Source: Toxoplasma gondii ME49
Lineage: Eukaryota; Apicomplexa; Conoidasida; Eucoccidiorida; Sarcocystidae
Direction: 5' to 3'
Length of the DNA: 64,000 bases
Assembly (NCBI RefSeq): GCF_000006565.2
Contig: NC_031474.1
Coordinates: 2,763,662-2,827,661, forward strand
In this document: positions 14,401 through 27,000 of the stretch, in pieces
How the letters are laid out: the number at the start of each line of letters is the position of its first letter
How positions within the stretch are numbered: the stretch's first letter is position 1
The notes under the pieces: generated by a model
What the model was told of the DNA's origin: nothing
The model's input: only the letters and a program-made list of their open reading frames with translations
Databases searched by the model: none
Translations under genes and position numbers: made by a program

Positions 14401-16502
14401 TGAGTGTGATGATTTTAACGCGAAGGTCCGTCGGAAGGTCTTGTTGAACCTGCCGAATGAGTTTCTCGATTCTGTCGTCGTAGACGCGTTTGTAGTCTTT
14501 CATGGCGTTTTCAGAGCCTCCCTCCAACTCCTCGAAGCAACGAGAAACTTCGTCCGTCCAGATGATTTGACTCGCCACCAGAGCGACCTGGGCGCAGTAG
14601 TCGCGAAGCCACTCTTCTCTGGAAGAACAATCAACAGACACGTCCACTGGGTCGTTTCTGCATCCCAGAAAGTAATCTCCAGTTTGCGCCTAGGGCCGCG
14701 ATTCTACTGGAGTGACAGAGAGTCGACCTTCAAGTGTGGACTGAGAATAAGGCAGTTTATAGACCCCAGGAACCTCATACTCGAACGCGTCGCACGGAGC
14801 CTAGCGCCAGTCTTGTTATCTGTGTGGTACTGCATGCCACCCTAACGTGAGGAGAAGGAACGTTTAACCGCGATCTGAACGCAGCAGTTACCGCAGGTGT
14901 CGGCGAACGCGAAATGCAGAGGTTATTCCCCATGACACAGCATAAGATAGAAGCGCTCGTTCCGCCCTTCATTGACTGTTTGTAAACCGAGCAACTCGAA
15001 CAGAGTCTCACGCAACGAACGCCCGGCATTTGGGGGAAGTGCGAGCTGAAAACTCAGAGCGGATCGAACGATGTCCATCAACAACAAATGAAAGAAGATA
15101 GCGCCACACGGACCAGAAACCAGTTGCCGGCAGCGGCACACACTACGTGGTTCCGGCAGATTCTAAAACATGTATCATCTCCACTAGGCTGTGCGAACGC
15201 GGAAGGACTTGACATCGCAGAAGGCAACGTGGATCAGAGAGTCGAGGAGCAAGGGTACTAAACAGCTCAAATACGAAAAACCACAGACGAGATGATCACG
15301 CCCATACGATCTGCATTGAACTTGAAGAAGAGTCCACTACAGAGCTGAACTGCAGATGTGACGGTTTTCCTGCTTGCTATGCGGCAGGAAAGACAACGAA
15401 CGATCCGTCACCTAGGCACCACACCCAAAGGAGCCCTCAGACAACGTACGTCCATGGTCTCCAACATGCGCAAACGCTTCACTTGCGACATCGACGGACA
15501 CCGCGTCGGGGAAGGCCAAGTGGGCAAGCATAACACACAGGGGAGTTGCCGAACCTTGTCGCCCGTCAGGTCTCTCGAGGGACGTCGGCCCGACCTCCCG
15601 ACTTTTGACTCCTTAGGGACCTCCGTTTGTTCCATCGCGAGGTCTCAGTCACGTATGTACCAGAACTCTCGTAGACAAGAACGCAGTCGGCGACCGCGAT
15701 CTCTACTAACGGAACCGACACTCGGAAACGCAACGCACTCGCAAAGTAGATGAAGGATACGCTCCGTTCATGTGTGCGTCGACCTGCTTTGCTTTCGCAA
15801 GTCCTTTGCGTTTTCTGAATATGTTTCCGTGTAACGGCCAAATGCATGCAGTGAGACCACACTCACCTGGGTTTGTCGACTTCCCAGTTCTCAGCGTTGA
15901 TCTTCGCAACTTCGAGGACGTCGTGAAGCTGTTTGCGGACGTGCGTCTCCAGATTTGCCAGGTACTGTGTCGAGGGAGGCGACGGCGCGAGGCGAACGCA
16001 CAGGCAAACGCCGGAAAACCGGACGCATCAGGAAAAACAAGGGAGACAGAAAGCAAATGAAGAAGTGACGAGTCCCCACCACTCAGGAAAGAGGGGGCAT
16101 CGCTCCTGTTTCGAATGAGCGCTGGCAGCGACGCAGAGCAGAGAGAAGTTCGCCCGCCTCCAGTGTTGATCTTCCCTTCCAGACCACCAGGACGTTACGC
16201 AACATCAATCGACGAAAACAGATTTACCGAGAAGAATCCCAGACTGCCCCGTCAGCCTCCGCATATCCATGCAGGGAGTTCAAGTTGCTCTACTTCTACG
16301 CTCGCGATCGCCTTGACAATGCACACTCGGAGTCGTCACTTGGAGAAAATAGGCTCTTCTCTGTGTGCGTCTTTATCGCGGAGTCTCACACGTCGCCGAA
16401 CCTTGCAGAGGTTCTGCGTGTCTCCAAAGTGCCTCTTCATACATATATATACATACATGTGTTTGTCTTCTGCGTCTTCACTCCTGGCGTGATGTTTGAC
16501 CC

Positions 16503-16550
<48 letters not shown>

Positions 16551-18021
16551 CTTGCACAGGTGTCATTGATCTATTCATGCGACTGCTAGATTCTTGAGCC
16601 ATCATAGTGGTCCACTTAGCTTGCGCTCGTTTCCCTTCAAAGTCGTTAAAAGATGGACACAAGCATCGCTAGCAAGGCGTCTGTTCGGAAAATCCGAGAG
16701 CTCCTTCATTGAGCACAGTGAACTATCAGTGAGTCTGTGGTTTCACAGTTGACATATTTGCATATATATATATATATATATATGTATGTATAAATGCATG
16801 CATCTGCACACAGAGACAGAGAGACAGTCAGCTTGGTGAAGTCGCCTTCTGTGTAGACAGAAAAGGACGCGAAAGGGTGTGCGGACAAAAAAGGCCTTGG
16901 ACGATCCATAGAAATACTCTTCTATAGAAAAGTACAAAAATGTAGGTAAATCGACAGTTCGTCGGATCACGGCTGGGTGCGTGGTTCCGTCACATGCCTC
17001 AGTGGTGGCCAAATTATCTCGCTGTTACGGTGACCCCCCGTTTGATGAATGTCAAGTCCCTCAGTGAGAGGATACGGTCTTCAGCTGGAATGATTTACAC
17101 CATGAAATAGCGGATTTTCCGTCCACGGACAACAGGTGAATGCCCCCCGACTATCCCTGAGCCACGCGTTCCACTCGGACTCCTGGCTGGGGAAACCTTA
17201 CTGTTTCAACAGGGCCTTCTAAGTGGTAGTCTTCTCCAAAAGGGACGTATTCGTCTTCCTTCGAAAACATTCCGCACGCCACCCTTGCATGCACCGGATC
17301 TTTCTGAAAGTCGAGCATCTTGATGCCATCGAAGCAGTCTCCAAGGTAATAACACACTTTTATTGGGTCGTTCCCGTTAGCCAAAATGTCCAACAGAGCT
17401 TGGTTGGAAACAAAGTAGAACCGAGCAAAAGCCTTCTTCTTTTGTTCCAGATAATCTGCGAAAAAGCAAGGTCACGCATCGACGAAAATCCACTCATCAA
17501 CGAGACGCTACCGTCGTTGCAACGATGTATATATATATATATATATATAGCCGTACACAGCTAGGTTTGAATCGGGGTGTCTTCCTAGCACTGTAAGATA
17601 GATGATTTTTTGTATGGCTATATCGTTGTTCGTATTCCAAGCTACAGGCCCTTCATATGTAAGATTATTTTTCTTTCTCAAAAAAGAGAAAATGAATACA
17701 CACGCACGTATACTGATATTCCTGCATATGTATACGACGCTTCCATAGGACATCTCTGCTCATCTATAAATGCATGCATACATACTTGCATACATACATT
17801 CATACATGTTGGGGAGTGAAGTACTCGGACCTGCTCTCCCATCCCAGTCGGTGCCCGTGATCACAGCCATTATTTCCTCAAGTTTGTACGCACACATCAA
17901 AGCCCATTTACATAGAGCTATGCATACCCATATGCATATATATATATATATATGTTAAGGTGCTTGATCGTGACCGCGTTGATCACAAGCATCAATAAAA
18001 TGTGCATGGGAGCAGACAGAC

Positions 18022-18062
<41 letters not shown>

Positions 18063-21000
18063 CGGATCTGCCAATTTGCTTTTCGTTGAGTAAGGATGGA
18101 ACTTCGGTGCGAATTTGGCTGGTGCTTTGCGTCGTCTTTGCTGTCTCACCGCTGAGAGCTTTTTCGCAGGATTCGATCATTTCTCTGAGTTTGAGGAGGA
18201 GCTCGAAGCGCCCCTCGAAGTGGCAAGACTCAACGATGTTGGGGTGCTGTGCTGCGCCAGACATCATATCTTTCCACTCGCCGTCTGCGGCTTCGAACCG
18301 CTTGGAGTCTTCGGGAAGCTGCGACCGAATGTCATCCGACTGCATGAAAATCGGCTGCAAGCGCTGCGAGGCCGAAGCAGCACAGTTGCGAACCAGACAA
18401 GAACAGCCATTTAGAAAAGAGAGGATCCAAGCGTGTGTGACGAGCGAGAACTTGGAAACATTTACAGAGAGGAAGGGAAGGAGGCGGAACTAGACAGCGA
18501 AGAAGCAGATGAAAGGAAACGTCGAACCAGGAGGCAGGGGACTCCACACCAAGGAAGGAGAAGCGGAACATGGAAGCAAAGAAGATCGGAAACTGAAAAT
18601 TTTAGAAGAACCTGCAGTCGAAAAAGAACCCGTTCGGAAGGGAGCTCAGACGCAAGCAAGGACCAGCGTGTGCGCGACGAAGCCGAAGAGCAGTCAACTG
18701 CATCCCAAGCAACAGAGGCGCCAAGGAGGCGAGACAGAGAGCGATGGTGACATATACGGAACATACGCTCGATGTCCCTGACACTGAGGCAAGGATCGAA
18801 GCTGCAGACCAAACGCTCGTGCGTTTCATTCGCTGCTTCCAGTGTTCAAACGGTTGTTTCCTTCCTCGCGAACCTGCCACTTATTCTGGAGCTCCATCCA
18901 GACTTTGAGAACCGAGTCGACAGTCCGAAGTTTGTTCTGCCATTCGTCGACGACGCCCCGACAGAAGCTGATGACGTTGCCCTGAGAGACCATCGTCATG
19001 AGGTCCATCGCATGCTGTTCTAAAACCTCGATCACCTCGTCGAGTGGCTCAAGCAGCGGGACGTCTTCTCTTTCGAAGTTGAAATGGAGAGAAAGGGTTG
19101 ACCAGACATTCGAGATTTCGTTGATCTTCTTGTCGATCTTCGCCTCCTTCTGTGCCAAGACCACAATATCTGACACTCCGTCTGCATGCTCGTGCAGTCG
19201 AAGCTTCAGCAGGTCCTCCAAACTGAAGTCTGGACCTGGAGGCGAAGGCGAAGGAACCGAAGGCGAGCAGGGAGAAGAATGGTATGAGTTCCTTTTGACG
19301 AACGCTTTCCTAGGTACTCCGTCGGAAAAGTGGAATTTAGATAACATCCCTCTGTAAGTACTTCAGGTTATGCAGATCCTTGTTTGCCGGATCCTCGTTA
19401 ACTGTTTTTTCCATGGCCACCATGTTGAGAGCACTACGGCAAATGGTATCCAGTGTACTCTATCCCGGAAAGACCGAAGCAAGCCTTCCTCCGCAATCGA
19501 AGCCCACGTGAGGCTGCTTCTTCAAGACACCCCACAAAGGCGACCGGAAGTGTCTCCGTTGTCTCCTTTTCCTTGCCTTTCGTAAACGTTTTGCCAGCCA
19601 CAGCCATCAGCTGCGTCCAGTGACGATCGCGCATGAACTCTGAATGAAGGTCGTTGATGAGAGGCAAAGCAATCTGCGTATTTGTCACTTCTCCTTGCAG
19701 CCACTGCAGACAGGAGACGCGACAAACAGGTTGACGAGGTCTGCAGGGAGTCTCGTCCCGAAGGAACAGCGTGCGGGAGAAACCGTGAAGCTTTCGTTGT
19801 CAAAGTCGTGACAGCGAGGACAAACGTTGGACCACCTCCACCATCACGTGTCTCCGAGATTCAACCAATGCCTTCAATTTCACTCATTCAGATTTAAATG
19901 CGCGCGGAACTCCCTTCTCGAGGAAGAACTCCGCATATTCAACGACTTCTTCAGCTGGAAATTTCAAACATCGCTGTTCTTGGAAAAACGACCTTGAAAA
20001 CGTTAGTCACCCCAACACTGAGGCACCGCGGTCGCCTATTGGCGAGAAGGAATCCAGGAAAAACAGAAATCACTTTTGTACCGATGTGCGTGCCAATACG
20101 CAGACGCACGAGAAACGTGAGTGGCGGATTCGACTGCCAGGTAGCAGAGCAGCACAAGGCAGGGCTTCAGGGCAGCTGCGCACAGCCACGCCCGCCGATT
20201 GCTTGGAATAACGCGAGTTTGCAGATGAACATCGGAACGCCGTTGTGGAACGAACACTAGAAAATGCCAGTTTTCCATAACATGCCAAAAAAGTTCGTTG
20301 GTAAAGATGCATCGAACCCGTAGATGGTAAACGTGCGGAAACGACCATGTAGGGGCTCTGGCAACGGGACGAACTGCAATCTCGAGAAGCGACAGGAAAT
20401 CCGTTAGGGCGCAAGCAGGACAGGATCTGGATCTCCTTCAGCGGGACTGTAACAAGTGAAAGTAACAGTTGCTATGCCTACATCTGCAGGAATAACTCTC
20501 TTTCCGTGTTTCTACGAGACGAGACCTCTCTTCCGATGTACGTCCACCGTTTTATACGTATATCAACGTTTCGAAACGGAAATCGATATTTGCGTATCGC
20601 TGCTGCAGGACCTATGTATTTGTGAAGACAGTGCCTGTTGCTTTCTGCTCAGAATGCGAGTTTTCTTCTGATTTAGGGTCCTCACTGCAAAAAGACGTAT
20701 CGACTTGATTTCCTTGGGCAGAGCCTTGAGTTGCTGCTGCATTTCCTTTACTCGAAGAAGGAGATCATCTGTGTCGATTTGGTTCCACAGCGTTGACTTC
20801 CAATCATCGAAGGAGAATGTCCAGAGTTCAATGACATCCCAGATTCGCTGAAATGGATAGAGACAGACTTTCAGAACTCACACGATGTCGCCCTGCTCAA
20901 GAAGCTTGGAAAGCTGTTTTTTCATCTCGGCCGCTCCTAGGGCTCTTCTTGAAGCCTAGGCTCCGTCGGTTCTGATCACTCTCACACACTCTACCTTTCG

Positions 21001-24000
21001 TGACCTTTCCTCTTCAACGAGATCCACGCAAGTCTTCGAGAGCGCGACAAACCTTGGATTGCAGGCGCTTATGTCCCCCACCGACGCTTTCTTCTTCCCC
21101 TCACGAGGTGCCACCCTGCTTTGCTTTCAATTTCGCACGCCGCTGTCGCCCTCTTGGTGGCTGCGGACTTAGTCAAGGTCCGCTAAGGTTTATCTCAAGC
21201 ATTTGCCCCAAGGCAAATGGCGCAAAAACAGGAACACGTCTACAAATGCTTACCTTTAAAAGCCTTAGATCAACAAAGGTGTCTTTCAGTTGTCTGTATC
21301 CGGACTTTGCCATATCGAAGAGCATTTCTAAATTGTTGAAATCCTTCGCTCGACTTTCCATCACAGTCGTTCTCTTGTAGAAGCTGTCCAGGCACTTGTA
21401 CACTTCTGCGCGAGGGAAATCATGGCGAAACGGCGCCTCTCTCAAGAACTCTTCTCGGAAGCTCTGAACCTCGTCGCTGAACGTCGCCAAAGTCTGCTTT
21501 ATGTTTGACATTTCCTGCATCTGCATCGGCAAAATCGCCTCCTTAATTTCAAACGCCCTTCGAACCACTTCCTCCCATTTGGAAGGCGCAGCCTCAAGAG
21601 CGACCAGACGCTCCTCCGAGATCGAACAGCCATGCTTCTTCAGCAAAGCCACCTGAAGGTAACGAAGGAAAGCTTTTTGTCATCTCGGAGTTGGAGTCCC
21701 ATTCAGTACTTTTGGTGTGCTAAAAGGTCTTAAGCAACTGGTTGTCAGTGTCTCATAACTGGGGGCACGATGAATACTCCAGATGTGATGAAGTCTCGCG
21801 AACAACTGGGCTTTTTCCTGATCACATGTGGAGGCGTATCGAGTGTCCTGGGCGCTCGTGTGACTTTGCAAGCAGAAAGAACAAAGCACATATTCTCGTG
21901 CGGGGAAGAAATGTGCAGACGAAACGCGGCCTCGACCTCCATCCTGGGGTGTGAGCGTCGGATCTGCCTTCCTACCTGACGATCACCGATGGTCGGCGAG
22001 AACTCAGGAGAGAGAGAGATTTACGAAAGATGTGTCTCGATAATTCCAGGAAACCCAAACCGGAGGGTACACAATGCTGAGGAGAGTGCCATGACCCCAA
22101 TTGTGTTTGAGTTTTCAGCGTTCTCTTTACTGGAACTTATCACAGAAGGGGAAGAAGAAGGAGCAACCACCGCCAGAATATGGGCCGCTTGGCTGCGCCG
22201 TGAGCGCGTCTGCGTTCTCTCGCCTACGCTGGTGGATGCCTGTGCTTTCAGACTGCCATTTTTCGGTTTCCTCGACCCGACTCACCTGTTCTCGAATGGG
22301 AACAAAGAGAGTTTTGATGGCGTCGATGGCGATTTTCACATCGCGAATGTTAGTCATGACGCTGTAAAGTGCCTCTTTGTTTTCGTCGTCCTCAAAGGGA
22401 ATGTCGCCATGGAGGTAACCCAGCATCTTGTTGATGAAGCCGGTGACTCCATCGATACGCGCGACGCAGAAATCGTGGAGAAAGCTGGTATACTGATTTG
22501 CCCACTTTGTCGCCAACTGACTCAACTGAATTTTCGTCGGCTGCGCGTTGACTCGGACCCAGCAAATATCAACAGGCGTCTTGAAGTTGGAAATCTCGTT
22601 CCGGATTTTCTGGAAGTAGCTGATCTTCTCATCGAACCTCGACAACGGAGGAATCTAGAACCACACGCGGAAATACACGTTTCGCTTTTTAGTCTCTTTC
22701 TACGTCTGTCATGGACTCGTGTGTATAAAGACCAGTCGGCTCTTCTGGAGGTCAACCGCCACTGCTGAAACTGCACGAGGTGTTCTGGGCAGGCTCAGAA
22801 ACACACAACCCCATGAACGCGGGAGACCGTTCGCCATCCGAGAGCCTCCGAAGGTCCTGCCCGTACTCTTGAGAGCAGAACCCAAAAGTCCTGACATGCC
22901 TCGCGGTCCCGACGTTCCCGCCTGCAGGCCCAGTCTCACGTTCAAGTAGAGAATATGACGAACTCAAAACGCAGAAAAAACTTCGGTTTTCAGTCCAGTT
23001 CACCTTCCTGGCCAAAACCTTATTAATACCGCTCAGCGGTCCAGCGACGGTGGAGGAGCCTTCTAGAAGAGAGCCTCCCCGTCACCCGCCAAGGGGATCA
23101 CTTCAGAGTCTGCTCTTCTGCTTCCAACTCAAAACGTGAACGTCTCATAGACCCAAACATGTGTACCCCAAGTGGCGTCGTGCCCCCACCATAAAAAATA
23201 TAGTACGCACCCACCTACGTACAAACGGACATTCATGCATAAACATACGCACGCATATGGATATTTATAATTAGATATATTTCTGGAGGTTTGTGTTATT
23301 TTAACTACAAACATATATGCATGTATAAGCAAATCGACTGCGCAGTCGCTTGGTGTCGAGAGATACACGACTCGAGGCTTACGGGTCTTCCAGGGTCGAC
23401 CCCAATCACTTCCATGATTTGGTTGAACGACTCGCTTTCTGAGTCGGTCCAATCCTCGACGAGTTCTCGTGGGTCGTCCGAAAGAAACTCTTCCAGAACG
23501 TCTCGGATGTCTCTCTTCCACAGGAACGAGTATTCCTCGAAGGTGAGGAGATACTCATTCAACTTTTGTTTCGTTGCGTCGAGCAGCTTCGTCAAGCGAG
23601 ACCGTACTGCCTGCCCAGGAAACAGGGTCTCACAATACGGTGTTTGCAGCAAGACGAAAGCTGAAGATGCTCGGAACGGTTTTTAAAGTCTGATGTTCCA
23701 TTCGGCCTTGTCTCCCAACTGAACTTCTAAAATCTGACCTCGCTTTTCTCTCACCCGTTTGGCCTTGCCGATTTCAACTCCCCTCGCGTTCCGCCTCATG
23801 AAAAGAGCCTGTCTGTGTCGTCCCCTGAACGGGGGAAGCCGACGGGCGGAAACCATTCAGAGCCTCCACTGTTGTCTCCGCTTTTCTTACCATAACTACG
23901 AAATTGTCCTTCACTTCATTTAGGTAGTCTCCACTTCCAGAGTCTAGCCGCGCGACGGTTGTGGCACATTTGTAGAAGTCACTGATCCACTGGTCAAACA

Positions 24001-27000
24001 GATCCCGAATTCCCGGGTTTCCTCTCCTGCGTGGCATAGCAGGGTCGTAAACATCGCGCAGGGCCACAAGGGATAAACTAGAGATGTAGCATTCATGTAC
24101 AGCTACAGTACATGCTGTCTTGAATGGCGGTGAGCCCTTCCGTGGTCTAAGAAGGCCATACCGAGATATCCACTCAAAAAGTTAAACTCTCTGTTCAACG
24201 GTAGAGTGAGAAGGAATCTTCGTATTCTCAAGCTTTTGTCTATCTCGCTATCTGTGTTCCGCGCAAATCACAACAGAACAGGTTGTGCTGACGTTGGACT
24301 GAGGTCCATGTGAAACAATCAAAGCGTTCTATGATCGGCCTAGGTCTTTTTCCTAGAGGTCGTCACCAAAGGCGACGACGACTGTTGTCTCCGTAAACTG
24401 TTAGAATCGAAAGCAATATGTGTACGACGCTTGGAGAACGAAGCGCAACCCTTCCTTTCAAGGTTTGTTCGGTACAAACCAACAAATGACCAGTGGTGAA
24501 CCAACGTTTGAGAGGGTGCTCGCTGCACTTGAAACTGTCACCACAAACACAGCGGGAGCTTCGCGATATCCTCGTCTACGCAGGAGCTGTGAAATTACTT
24601 CAGCGATGACTCAAGGGAGAGAAGCTTTCTGACGCAGCGCCAGCGGATACAAGCGGCAAGAATCTAGCAGTCCCGGCGCGGTACTTCTCTCCGCTTCTTG
24701 GGTAGAAAACAATCGCAAAACAGCCTGTTTATTTCTGTGTCTCCTCTTGAGCCTATATGCTGTGTTTTCGCAGAAGATAAGGCTTGTCACGGAACGACTT
24801 GTTTGTCACTGCAGTTGCTTTTCTCGCTTTTCTTTGTTCAACCAACATAGAGAAAGAGGGGTATATCGCACACAGCTGTTTTGCTTACTTGTCATGTTCA
24901 AAAGACGGGACAAAGTCAATGGTATTTCCAACGAGCTCGAGCTTAACTTCAAACAGCGGGGCGGCCTCCGGCTTAGGTTGCATGGCTGCAACAGGAATTA
25001 GGTCAGTACTGTTGTACCAAGGGCAATCAACTTTGGGACAGGACTCTGTATATGCTGCTTTTGTCGCTTCATGCAATTTAAAAGGAATTTTAAATTATAA
25101 ATCTGATGATTGTTTTGCACGTAATAATCTTAAAAATACAACCACCCCAGTGGACTGTTTAAGACAGCTAAAAGTGTTGGATTTCAGTATCCTACGACAT
25201 TAAGATTATTTCAAATCAGTTCTGTTCTAGGCTTAATATATGGATTACTATAATCACTCGTATTGACAGCGATAGAAAACTACAACTCAGATGCTAGTCT
25301 TTTCCGTACCATCGTACTAGGAATAATCTCCTCTGAGGCAGGATTATTTATAAGCTTCTTCTGGGGACAGTTTTACCTTTAAATGCATAACTAACCTAAT
25401 CTTGAATTATACTTTTTCATATGTTCGTAGCTAAAATGGTATAATTTTTGTCATAAATATTTTTTTTAAAAATATAATATTAATTACGCTAAATCATTAT
25501 TAACAAATTCGTCTTTTTGTAATATCATTATAGATTTAAACTTAAAACAAAATGATTTATTTATTAAGACTTTAAAATTTAACTTTAATTTATTTTCATA
25601 TCATTTCAGAATTAAAAATACAGATATTTTAAAATATGCTAGATATAAAAGTTCTAAAATTTTAAATTTAATAAATTTTACAGCTCTACAAACTGATTTA
25701 ATTAAGAATAAAAAAGCTATATTAAAAACTCTAATTTATTTGAAATCTCTTTTTAAGTTAAACAAATTTGAATAAGAATTGTCTCTGAGACAAGATTGTT
25801 TATAAGCTTTTTCTGGGGAGTATAAACTACGAATTGGACTACTGGTTTAGATCTTGAAGGCCTTTGTTTACCAGATCCAAGTTCTATTGCGCTCTGCTAA
25901 ATCTATATATCAATCTAGAAAATCAATTGCTTATTGGTTTATTTTTAGTAATTCTATACTAGCAAAAAACATGTTTGAAACGTATTTACAAGTTGAACTA
26001 CTCGTTCAGATCTTGAAGGCCGCCGCTTAACGGGGTTCTGCCATGCGAGCTGCTAGCTGTTGTCGTCTGCCTAAATCTGACAGCGTAGGATCCGACTTTA
26101 TCTGTCACTCGTACTACGTTCAGGTCCGTATGTTACATCGCAAAAGGCATTTTCCGGGGACGTGGACTCCAGTCAAATTCATGTTCATCAGTGCCCTTTT
26201 TCTGTCGCAGACCGTGTGGGCAGGTTTTGGGAGGAACGGGTTCTGAGCTGTAGGGCTGCTGGTACACCCGTGAGTGATGGTTTTCCCAATTGGCCTCCCA
26301 CTGAAGAAGCTGCAAGTCCTTTGTTGTTGGCGTTTTTCCTCCTGTAGGGGCTCTTGATGCAGTGTCAGCAACTCTATGCAACTTTACCAGAATTACGAAT
26401 AATACAGCAGAAATCAAGAAAATAAAGGTTTGTGTATTTGTGCGCAGACACACTTTGTCTTGTTTCTTGGAGCATTGGTAGCGACTTGGGCAGTCACAAT
26501 ACTGCATAGACAGTAGATCTACGTGCTGCCTTTTGTGTCATCCTTCTCGTGTGTTTAGCAGGTTCAACTGGAGTAGTTCCGCGTGATGCAGTCGTGACTC
26601 TTGCACTGCAAGATCCATTCTAGTTTCTTGCCTAGTTCCACTGTGTTTCGCCTCGATGTGCGTTGGCGTATGTCACGTGCATACACTAACTACGTATTAT
26701 TATGCGGTAAAAGCACCACACGGTTTAGCTATGATATGTGTGTACTTAATGTTAGCCTTGCAATGAGAATGCTCTAACATTCTTTGTTGCGACTCTGCTG
26801 CTACTTTTGCCACCATCATCGGCATCAGGTTGTGGCAGCTGTCTAGTATCAAGGCGCATGGTTCTGCTCCTGTCTCTTCGGTGAATTGAGAAAACGGTCC
26901 AAGCCACTCTTTTAAGGTGTCAAGATCCAAACCGTGTCGTAATTTGATGAATCCTTACAATAATGTGAGGGGGAAGAAAAGAAAATAGCATGGCCGGACG

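Larger units (their letters stand above)
14338..22654 (-). other. Dynein linker region (DHC_N2), 9 exons
   Basis: The linker is the mechanical lever that swings across the AAA ring. Visible family blocks are the [16 protein letters not shown] segment (22286-22654), [14 protein letters not shown] (21254-21652), the [16 protein letters not shown] segment (20686-20847), [14 protein letters not shown] (19577-19703), [16 protein letters not shown] (18874-19235), [20 protein letters not shown] (18150-18363), [20 protein letters not shown] (17202-17455), LEGPVE joined to YLANLETHV (17202/15964), and [18 protein letters not shown] (14338-14618). Phases agree at every junction I checked. Exon 19577-19703 ends at a second GC donor (AAAG|gcaagg), the only choice I found that matches the phase of 18874-19235. 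Confidence 0.85.

Noticed and set aside
18050..24100. Assembly join suspected from the sudden loss of TA microsatellites
   Set aside because: Dynein exons continue in correct order and phase across the change, so the sequence is colinear.
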